64,000 bases of DNA from Allobaculum mucilyticum (lineage in GTDB: Bacteria > Bacillota_I > Bacilli_A > Erysipelotrichales > Erysipelotrichaceae), in contig NZ_CP078089.1 of NCBI RefSeq assembly GCF_022701195.1, positions 1,240,001 through 1,304,000 on the forward strand. The letters run 5' to 3'. Below, in pieces: positions 1-13,600 of the stretch (its first letter is position 1; each line of letters opens with the position of its first letter). Below the pieces are notes generated by a model. It was given only the letters and a program-made list of their open reading frames with translations, did no database searches and had not been told where the DNA came from. The translations under genes were made by a program, and so were the position numbers.

Positions 1-280
1 GTTTCGTCCTTTTTTTACGCTTTGTTACTCCTAACTGTATTTCGTGCGGAAAGCTCTTTCAATACCCATAAGTCTCAGAGAGGCGAAAACCTCAAGAAAA
101 TGGATAGGGGGGGAGGTGTCAGCTTCCAGGGGGCATGGTCCGAGCTATGTCTAATGCCCCCCTTCAGCTGACACCTCCCCCCCAGCCTCACGAAGCTTTA
201 AAGGTCGCCTTAGTCTCTTGAGGTTCGCACCTCAGAAAACTTTATAGGCCTGTGCCCACCTCAAGAAATTTTAGATTGTC
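1..280 (-). mobile_element. ISL3-family insertion sequence, 5' end only (cut by window edge)
   Basis: This stretch is nearly identical to the outer 280 bases of the two complete ISL3-type elements at 14514-17001 and 23561-26045, and lies in the same orientation as the second. It ends at 280 with the terminal repeat that reads GACAATCTAAAATTTC on the minus strand. It contains the long GC-rich hairpin (about 104-185) found at this end of every copy. The transposase genes would start just left of base 1. The flanking bases from 281 (AGAATAAT) would be its 8-bp target duplication, but the other end is outside the window, so this is not tested. Confidence 0.88.
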
Positions 281-426
281 AGAATAATCAGTGTGTTTCC
301 TGCTTTTTCGCTGTTCATAGTCACAATTGTTTGTGGTGAAATGTAGATAGCAAATTTGGATGATATAGATGTTAACAATCCTGGTTCAGCCAGGAACAAA
401 TGAGGCTGCGAAAGTAAAAGTGAAAA

Positions 427-1791
427 ATGCTAAAGCGAAAACTCTATGACGATCTGATTGACTGGAAGAAAAATCGAAGCAAGGATAAAGCGCTCCTTCT
501 GATGGGTGCCCGCCAGGTTGGCAAATCCACTCTTGCCAGAGAATTTGGAAAAAACAATTTTAAGAGGTCATCGAAATCAATTTTCTGGAAACACCGCTGG
601 CGCAGAAGTTTTTCAAGGATGCCGATCCAGTTCAGATTCTTTCATCAATCACCGCCTGGAGTAAAAAATCAATTATCCCCGGCCAAACGCTGATTATTCT
701 GGATGAAATCCAGGAATGTCCTGATGCCAGAACGGCGATTAAGTTTCTCGTTCAGGAAGGTTCCTTCCGCTACATCGAAACCGGATCTCTGCCCGGTACC
801 CAGAACAAACCGGTTCAGTCTTATCCTGTTGGATTTGAAGAACAGATGCATATGTATCCTATGGATTTTGAAGAATTCCTGTGGGCTATTAAATTGCCTG
901 AAGAATTGATCTGGATGACCCAGAATAATTTTGAGCAGAAATCCCCAGTTACTGAAGGGATCCACGAATTGCTTCTGAGATTTTTCTATACGTATATTGT
1001 TGTCGGAGGAATGCCGGAAGCAGTCAGCGAGTATGTGAAAACGAAAGATATGGCACGCGTGGAAATCCCTCAGAAAGGCATTCTCGATCTTTACCGCAGC
1101 GACATTTCAAAATCCGTCAGCAGCCGGATGAGCCTGAAGGTCCGCCAGATCTTCGACTCTATTCCTTCTCAGCTCGATGATAAAAGCCGGCGCTTCCGCA
1201 TGAATGCAATCGGAAAAGGCCGGCAGTTCCGGGAACTGGAGGAGAGTTTTTTTCTGGCTTGTAGAAGCCGGGACCGCACTGCCATGCTATAACACCGTGG
1301 TACCTGTTACTCCGTTACGAATGAATGAAAAGAGAAACCTGTTTAAGCTTTTCCAAAGTGATACCGGACTGCTTTGTGCGGCTTCTTTGAGGGAAGATAC
1401 TCAGATTCAGCTTTTGCTGGGCAATCTCCAGATCAGTTCCGGAAGCATTCTTGAAAACGTATTTGCACAGGAATTAAGGTCCAAAGGTCTGGATCTCTAT
1501 TATTACGGCACCAAGAAAATCGGTGAACTCGATTTTGTGGTTCAGAATGGAAAGGCTGTGGATGTCCTGGAAATCAAACACGGAGCAGACTATCGGAAAC
1601 ATTCTGCACTGGACCGGGCGCTCCAGGTCCAGGACTGGCCATTCCGCCAGAAAATTGTCTTCTGCAAAAGCAATGTATTTGAAGAGCACGGTATTCTTTA
1701 TCTTCCGTTCTATATGATCATGTTCTGTGCCAGAAAAGAGGAGAAGAAACTGATCTGGGATCCACTGAGTCCAAATTTCAACGATACATAA
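427..1791 (+). pseudogene. AAA ATPase with C-terminal DUF4143, broken by two frameshifts
   Basis: The frames join into a typical AAA_14/DUF4143 ATPase of about 450 residues, a family often linked to mobile DNA and toxin-like or stress functions. The first frame has MLKRKLYDDL and the Walker A motif GARQVGKST (nucleotides about 506-532). Near 562 the frame changes, apparently by loss of one A in an A run. The next frame carries the Walker B motif LIILDEIQ and the middle of the ATPase. Near 1246-1252 a run of seven T shifts the frame back. The C-terminal DUF4143 part has the usual GELDFVVQNG and VLEIKHG motifs. Both lesions are in homopolymers, so sequencing error remains possible. The stop codon at 1789-1791 lies in the A-tract of the rrn1 terminator. 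Confidence 0.8.
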
Positions 1792-1833
1792 AAAAGCCCG
1801 ATGTCTTTGAGAATTGCTTCTCTGACATCGGGC
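1789..1833 (-). terminator. Intrinsic terminator of rrn1
   Basis: A ten-base-pair stem (GCCCGATGTC 1796-1805 with GACATCGGGC 1824-1833) is followed on the minus strand by a T run. The same hairpin closes rrn2 and rrn3. It also lies directly at the stop codon of the convergent ATPase pseudogene and could end transcription from both sides. Confidence 0.9.
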
Positions 1834-1840
1834 TTCTCTG

Positions 1841-1945
1841 TTCAGCAGCTTCCTATTTTTGCCTTGCGGCTATCGTCGGCGTTGAGCAGCTTGACTTCCA
1901 AGTTCGGTATGTATTGGGTATATCCTGCTCGCTATCGCCACTGCA
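1841..1945 (-). rRNA. rrf: 5S ribosomal RNA (rrn1, divergent copy)
   Basis: The minus strand shows the 5S core (CGAACTTGGAAGTCAAG, then GCCGACGATAG) and a closing helix I formed by CAGTGGC (5' end) and GCTGCTG (3' end). Ends are estimated from that helix. Relative to the rrn2 and rrn3 5S genes, which match each other, this copy differs in about ten bases around helix III and loop C. The helix III pairing CUGU/ACAG of the other copies is replaced by CCAA/UUGG (plus strand 1914-1917 and 1898-1901), so pairing is kept. It is therefore likely functional rather than decayed. Confidence 0.9.
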
Positions 1946-2051
1946 CTTCAGTTGATTGAATGGATCTTTCAAAAACAAACATCAGTCGTCCGACACTCTT
2001 CAGGCTTACAGTTATTCAACTTCGCTTACGCTGCTTTCTCTCTCGAATCTT

Positions 2052-4929
<2,878 letters not shown>

Positions 4930-5199
4930 GTTCTCTATAACTTATGGTTACTAGTTATGCTTGTTTCGAGATATTTATTTACGTAAGAACTGTTTTCTAA
5001 CTGTTTCGTTTGACTTTCGGTTATCTTTACAACTTTTCGTCAGACCTTACTGTTATGTCTTCTTACTGATGCTCGTTTTTCAAAGATCCATTCTTCTGGA
5101 AGATCGCTCTTCCAAAACCTCACAGACAGACTTCACTTCAATACTCATTTGCCAGAAATAAGTTTTCTCATCTCTGGGCTTCCTTGTACTTTCTCCTTA
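4930..5199 (-). other. 16S-23S internal transcribed spacer of rrn1, no tRNA
   Basis: This 270-base spacer is essentially identical in the three operons. I looked for a tRNA T-arm (GGTTCGAATCC or its complement) and for a CCA-ended cloverleaf and found none. On the minus strand it contains GATCTTTGAAAAACGAGC, similar to the boxA antitermination sequence of the leader. Spacers without tRNA are common for Firmicutes. Confidence 0.8.
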
Positions 5200-6727
<1,528 letters not shown>

Positions 6728-6833
6728 ATATTGACTCAACGCTATTGCGTTTTGTGATTATGATTGTTCGAGTACTTTCAGTGATTTTAAGAATCGACGT
6801 TTGAATGTATATTCGAATTTCTTTGTCTGTCTG

Positions 6834-6849
6834 TAAAGTTTTCAAAGAG
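6834..6849 (-). promoter_or_regulatory. boxA-like antitermination element in rrn1 leader
   Basis: The minus strand reads CTCTTTGAAAACTTT about 110 bases upstream of 16S. This matches the boxA found in Firmicutes rRNA leaders, where the NusB/NusE antitermination complex binds. The same element occurs in the leaders of rrn2 and rrn3. Confidence 0.6.
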
Positions 6850-7024
6850 CCATCATTTGTGAATCACTCGATGTGACTCACAAGGCTTGTTTATCATATC
6901 ATCCTGACTTTCTGTCGTCAACACTTTTATGTGAATTTATTTTAGAGTTTCACAACCGGCGTTTTCTGCGATAAGTAAGGATGATTTGATGACTGAGAGA
7001 AGCGATTTCCCTCAGCGCTCAACT

Positions 7025-7053
7025 ATAATAACACCGCTCTATAATAGATGCAA
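7025..7053 (-). promoter_or_regulatory. rrn1 promoter
   Basis: On the minus strand TTGCAT (7048-7053) is followed after exactly 17 bases by TATTAT (7025-7030), about 300 bases before 16S. The same hexamers and spacing occur before rrn2 and rrn3, although most of the spacer differs from rrn1, which supports selection on the hexamers. An A/T-rich stretch upstream (to about 7080) could serve as an UP element. A leader hairpin built on GAGGG...TCTCTC lies just downstream. Confidence 0.8.
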
Positions 7054-7695
7054 GCATTATTTGTGATTTTCTTTAAGAATTTCACGAGTTGGTTTTGTGC
7101 CGTTTTCTTTTCGAAGACAGCTTGATCAGTCTATTAAAAACCAGGGTGGTCTGTCAACGAATTTCTCCTGTGAATCAACGGGGAGAAAATTGAAATAGTA
7201 AATTCCAACCTTGGGGCGAAAAATTTTCGTTTAGTTGTTCAGGAATTCTTGGTTCTGTTTCGTATATGTACGAACGAATGAATACATCTTTTCATAAAAG
7301 CAGTTTTGTGTATCGCAGCATTCCATTCTGCTCCTGAAAGTTGCATTTAGTTCTGCAAAACCACGGAAGTTGCATTTACTTCTGCAAACAGCCGCTGATC
7401 TGTTTTTTCTTCAGATTTTTCTGCCTCTGTTCTGCCAGACTGCGGCAGTCTGTGAAAAAAAGAGAAAATTCCGCTAATGGATACGAAACTGGCACAGGTG
7501 CTGACAGTTCGTAAGGCGACCTACTTTGAACTATCTCTGACTGATATACTTAAAGAAGAGTTTGTATTTCCATTTTTTACACTGATTACCATCTGTTCAT
7601 CCCTTCGATCGGATCCTGGCATTCGCTTTCTCTGCCTGTTCTCCTCTCTCATTTTTTCAGACAGATCGAAGAGATTTCATAAGAAAGGAGTATCT
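7054..7695. other. Intergenic region between divergent rrn1 and the helicase gene
   Basis: No intact gene is seen. Bases 7054-7090 are the conserved rrn upstream flank. Bases about 7185-7250 resemble 31440-31505 upstream of rrn2 and could be the remnant of the same reading frame (readable as NSNLGAKNFRLVV against DSNLGPKIFRLVV). Two inverted repeats lie at 7341-7387. A short hairpin CAGACTG-CGG-CAGTCTG lies near 7436-7452, with A rather than T runs after it, so it is not a plus-strand terminator. An ATG at 7477 opens the helicase frame earlier, but the Shine-Dalgarno supports 7696. Confidence 0.6.
7341..7387. repeat. Pair of 18-bp inverted repeats upstream of the helicase gene
   Basis: TTGCA-tttagttc-TGCAA at 7341-7358 is repeated with one base change at 7370-7387, a 29-bp period. 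Two identical palindromic half-site pairs about 310-355 bases before a start codon look like an operator for a dimeric regulator. No regulator gene is adjacent. Confidence 0.5.
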
Positions 7696-10600
7696 ATGCC
7701 GGAAATCATCCCTGTCTATACTGCGTCCCCTTCTTTTGATGGACAATCTCTTCCCCTTCCTGAAAACCGGGAAGCTTCGCTTGTTGCGCTGAAAATTCTT
7801 TCTCTGCTCGGCCCCCTCGATGGGTATCAGCGTGCACTGCGCATTGAACGGTTTGAAGACCAGACTTACGGCATCTGGGCTGGCAGAGTATTCCTTCTTT
7901 TTAAAGTTCAGGAAGGCATCTGCGGCGTTCTTGTTAATTCTGCCTGCCTTTCTTCAACTCCGGCATGCGCTGTTCCTTTTAAAAGCGATGAATATCCTGA
8001 AGGTGATCTTCTTGTATCCATAGATACTCTCGAAGCACTCGAGCCGCTGCAAAACTGTTTTCTGCGCATGGCTGATGAAGTCTGGGAGCAGGAAGCCCCC
8101 AACTCCGGGCAGGACTCCTCTTCACGCTCGCACTCGTCAAAGAAAGACAATGATGACCAGTTTGTGAAGCTGAATACGCTGGACGCGCTGGCTGTTCTCT
8201 CCAGGCTGAGCCCGGAAGAGAAGAACATCCGCTTTGTTCAGCCTGACTGGCCGCCAGTTTCTCTGAACTTAAGCAGCTCGGCAGCCCGAGCTTCTCAGAT
8301 TCCGGTTGAAAAGGCGAGTCTGAGTGCAGGATACTGCCCGTTTCTGATGTACGCCTTTATCCAGAACGACTTTCCCAGCTTTGAGGACATTCAGATTGCG
8401 AACTGGTCAACAGCACCTCTTGAACATCTGCGTCTGACGATTGAAAGCCGCAACGAAATTCTGGGTAATGCAGAATATCCTCTGCCTGATCTGCCGGTCG
8501 GCAGTGAAATCGAAATTCGTAAAATCGAACTGGATGTACTGCCTTCAACAATGACAGAGCTCGCTTCGCCTCTGGATCTGACCTTTGATCTGTGCCTGTA
8601 TGAGCAGGACAGTCTGATTCTCAAGCGTCATCTGTCTCTGCGGATTCTCCCCTTTGACCAGTGGGGCGGTACTGAACTGGTCCCGCAGATGCTTGCAGCT
8701 TTTTCTATTCCTTCCCACCCTGCAGTAACGATGCTCATGCAGCAGACCAGCAAGATTCTAGCTAACTGGAATGAAGATGTTTCGCTGGAAGGCTATCAGT
8801 CCGGATCACCGGACCGTGTTAAAACACTGGCGGCTGCTGCTTATGCAGCGATTCAGCAGCAGAACATCACCTATGCCATGCCGCCTTCAAGCTTTGGCTT
8901 CCAGGGGCAGAGAATCCGTCTGCCGGATGCGGTTCTTGATGAACACATGGGAACCTGCCTGGATATGACCATGCTTTATGCTTCTTTGCTGGAAGCGATT
9001 GGTCTCAATCCAATCCTTATTCTGGTCGAAGGCCATATCTTTGCGGGTGTCTGGCTGGTGGATCACGTCTTTGAGAGTTCTGTAATGACAGATCCGTCCC
9101 TGATCGAGAAACTCTGCGAACCAGGTGTCCGCCAGATGGTTCTGGTCGAGACAACTTCCATGAATGCAGGGCGATCAGTCAGCTTTGAAGAATCCGGCAC
9201 GATTGCGATGCGAACTTTGCATAAATACTACAAATTTGAATTTGCGCTTGATGTACAGCGGATCCGTTATGAAGGGATCCGTCCTCTTCCTGTCCGGGTC
9301 CGGCAGGGCGATCAGTACATTCTTGAACACGAAGAGCGAAAAGAAGAAGAACTGACAGACCGGCCTGATGAAATCGGCGAAGTCATCGATTTTGCTTCGC
9401 TTAGTGCGCAGGAAGAAAAAATCACCCGTCTTTCTCTCTGGCAAAGAAAACTTCTTGACCTTTCTTTGCGAAATCCGCTCATCTCACTGCGCTTCAGCTC
9501 TTCCTGCATTCCGCTGCTCTCTACAAATGTAGCCAAGCTCGAAGACACACTTTATGAAAGCGGAGACTTTGAAATCGTTCCCCGTGCGGAGACCTTTGAA
9601 GCCGATGACAGCCTTGCATTTGTTTCGCCGGAGTTTTTCAGGGCAATCGAACCTATGGGCAAACTGCTCGATGCCGAACTGAAATCAAAACGTATTCTCA
9701 CGCTGCTTAAACCCGGCCAGCTTGCCAAGTCGCTGACAACTCTGTTCCGTTCCTCAAAATCTGCGATGGAAGAAACAGGATCGAATACACTCTTTCTCGC
9801 ACTCGGCCTGCTCCGTTATATTGCTCCCACGGAAAAAACAGCGCGTTATGCGCCAATCATTCTTGTCCCGATTTCCCTTAAGCGAAAAGCAGGTTCAAAC
9901 CGCTTTACCTTATCAATGCGCGATGAAGATTCGCAGGTCAATATCACGCTTCTTGAATACCTCAGACAGACCTTTAACCTGAAAATTCCTGGCCTCGTTC
10001 CGCCGCCAAAGGATGAATTTGGACTGGATATCCCGAAGATCTTTGCGATTATCCGCCACGCCATCCTCAATCTGCACATGTTCTCCATCGTTGATGCTGC
10101 CTGCCTGAGTTCTTTCTCTTTCGCACAGTTCCCGATGTATGCAGACATGCGCAACAATTCGGAGTTTCTGAAACGTTCTTCGATCGTCCGTTCTCTTCTT
10201 GAGCAGCATCTGGAAGAAAACGTCCGTCTGAAGGATGAGTCGGGAATGAATGGCCTGCTCATGGCTTCACCGCTTGACAGCTCACAGCGCAAAGCACTGC
10301 TGATGGCTGAAAAAGGCTGTGATTTTGTTCTTCATGGGCCTCCGGGCACAGGAAAAAGCCAGACCATCACCGCAATGATTGCCAATCTGCTGGGCAAAGG
10401 ACAGACCGTCCTGTTTGCGGCAGAGAAAATGGCTGCTCTTGAAGTCGTTCAGAAGCGTCTTGAAGAGCTTGGTCTGTCCCGCTATATCCTTGAGCTCCAT
10501 TCCACTAAGGCAACCCGAAAAGCTATTCTTGCCCGCATGAAAGAAGCTCTTGAAAAAACGCAGCTTCCGCAGGGTGTCGATCTGCAAAGAAAGCTAGAAG

Positions 10601-13600
10601 AAACACGTGAACTCTCTGCCATCCTTGACGGATACGATCAGGCACTTAAAAAACGCCGCTCATGCGGCATGAGCATTGCGGATCTGATTTCTCTCTATCA
10701 GAATCTCGATCCAGATCTGCCTGAACTTTCCATTGATCCGAATAAGGCTCTTGCCTTTACCGATAAACAGACAGACCGGCAGCTGGCCCAGGCCGAATAC
10801 CTGGAAACCCTGATTCAGGGTCTGCCGGATATGAACGGTTCTCCATTTTTGCGGATTCAGGCTTCTCTCTATACAAGCACGCTGGAAGACTCCCTTGAGA
10901 ACATGCTCACCCAGAGTCTTGATGCGCTTAAAGCTCTGCGCGATCAGGATTTCATTCTGAATGAGCGCTATGGCTTTCCGAAGCTGTTTACCTATGGAGA
11001 CTTCAGTCAGGCAGACGAACTGGGTGCTTTCTGTATTCGTCTTTCCCGCATAAAACCCTGGCAGCTGGATTCCAATCCCAGCCACCGGCAGCGGATCTAC
11101 GACAAAGTCCGGCAGAAAACTGCCGCCAAGGATCAGAAGAATCAGATTTACCAGAGAATGCTTGAGCGCTGGAGCGAAACCGTTCTTCATCTGCGCGTAG
11201 ATGACCTTGAACGACAGTATCTTGAAGCACAGACTAAGCTGATCGGCCGCAAGAAGGCGATGACTGCTCTGTGTGCTGTTCTTTCCAGCTATGCGCGTTT
11301 CCCGATCAGTGAAGAAACATTCCTTTCCTGCTGCCGGGAAATTGAAGACTACCAGCATCAGCTTGCAGCTTCACCAGAACCGGCTATGAATCCATATGCG
11401 GTTGATGGACATACTGCATGGCTTGCAGAGCAGGCCCGCTCCATCGATGCAGCCGCAGCTTCCATTCTTCAGCCGCAGCCGGCACCCGTACCAGAACCAG
11501 CCAGTAAAGAAAAAGAAGAGGATGTATCTTCCTCGATCGATCCCGAAGATCTGCCTGAGCTGATGCGAGAAGCCGAATCGTTCTGGACTGAATATGGAAA
11601 CCTGCTGGACGTTCTCCGTTACACGCCGGGCACTCTGCCGGCTATGCAGAACGACGTACGGAATTTTGCGATGTACTGCTCCCGCTATGAGCAGACCATG
11701 CAGGAAGTCATGCGTTCTCTTAACCCGCGCTTTGATGCCGATGAGCCAGATTTTGCTGCAAGCTATGAGGCATTTGTCCATGCACTTCTTACAAACAGAA
11801 TTGGTCTGAAAGACTGGATGCTTCTGCGCAATCAGCTTGATACGCTCTATTCCCTTGGCATGGACGAACTCATCGATGCCTGCCTTAAAAACGGTCTGCG
11901 CAAAAACCTGCGTCTGATCTGGCTGAAATCTCTTGCCCGGACCATCATTCGCTACACCATTGATCAGGATCCATCACTGCGTAACTTTGCTTCTGGCCGA
12001 TTTGAAAAAGTCGTCGAACAGTTTGGTCGTCTTGACCAGGAACGCATGGAGCTGACTGCAAGAGAAATCTCGCTTCTTCTTGCCAGAAATCTGCCCACTG
12101 ATCAGGAATCGCCAAAGATCAGTGCGCAGCTTAATATCCTGCGCAAAGCAATCGCATCAGGCGGCCGCGGTCTTTCGATCCGCACGCTCTTTACACAGAT
12201 TCCTGATATCTTCCGGCGGCTGTTCCCCTGCCTGCTCATGTCTCCAGTTTCGGTCAGCCAGTATCTGGATCCGTCTCTGGAGCCATCAGATGTGGCGATC
12301 TTTGACGAAGCCAGCCAGATGCCGACCTGCAACGCAATTGGCGTTCTCGCAAGAGCCAATCATGCCATCATCTGCGGTGACCCGAATCAGATGCCGCCGA
12401 CCAGCTTCTTCTCTTCAGTCCGCGCTGATGAAGATCATCTGGAAGAAGAGGATCTCGACAGTATTCTCGATGACGCTCTGGCTCTTGGGCTGCCTTCTTT
12501 ACACCTTGACTGGCATTACCGTTCCCGGCATGAATCGCTGATTGCCTTCTCCAACCGGGAATTCTATGAAAACAGAATGCTGACCTTCCCGTCGGCAGAC
12601 TATCGAAGCCGCAAAATCGAATGCGTCCAGACTGGAGGTACCTTCGAACGCGGCAAGACCCGGACCAACCCTGTTGAAGCCAGAGTCCTTGTCGATCAGA
12701 TTCTTGCCTTTTACCATGCCGATCCCAAGAAAAAGCATTCCTTAGGATCAATCGGCGTTGTTACCTTCAATATTCCCCAGCAGAACCTCATTGAAGATCT
12801 GCTCGCAAAAGAAGCATCCAAAGATCCCGCCTTTGATGTATGGATGAACAGCTCCAGAGAACCGCTCTTTGTTAAAAACCTTGAAAACGTTCAGGGCGAC
12901 GAGCGCGATATTATTCTCTTTTCCTTTACCTATGGACCCGACTTAAATGGAAACATCTCCATGAACTTTGGTCCGATCAACCGTGAAAACGGCTGGAAGC
13001 GTCTGAACGTAGCCATTACCCGTGCAAGAAAACAGATGATTGTCTTCGCATCACTGAACGCCGATCAGATCGACTGCCGCCGTACTAAAGCCCGCGGCGT
13101 ACAGGCTCTTCATGACTTCCTGAAATTTGCTTCCGCAAGTTCAGCCTCCTTCCAGGAAAGCCAGATGGCCGATGCTGCGTCTCTGCTTGCCGGACAGCTT
13201 GCAGACCAGTTCAGAAGCGCTGGCATTGAATGCGACCTCAATGTCGGCATGTCCACGCAGAAAGTCGATCTTGCCATCCGCAATCCTTATCTGGAAAATG
13301 CCTACTGCGCCGGTATTCTTCTCGACTGCCAACAGACAGGAAGCACGAATGACGTGCGCGACCGCCAGATCGGCTCGCCTTCCGTCTTAAAAGGACTTGG
13401 CTGGAAGCTGATCCATTTCTGGACCATCGACTGGTGGAACAATCCTGAACGGACCTGGAAACAGCTTCTTGCACAGGTTCAGGAGGCAATTGCAGAGGCA
13501 CCCCGTGAAGATGTTTCTCATTCCCTGATCGTCCATCCGAAACTCCCGGATCCACAGCCCGAACAATCAGATGAGTCGGCTGACGAAAACACCAGTCCAT

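Noticed and set aside
4930-5199. tRNA in the 16S-23S spacer
   Set aside because: No T-arm consensus or cloverleaf in any of the three identical spacers.
7477-7695. Longer N-terminus of the giant helicase from ATG 7477
   Set aside because: No ribosome site before 7477, hydrophobic low-complexity translation, and a strong GAAAGGAG site right before 7696.
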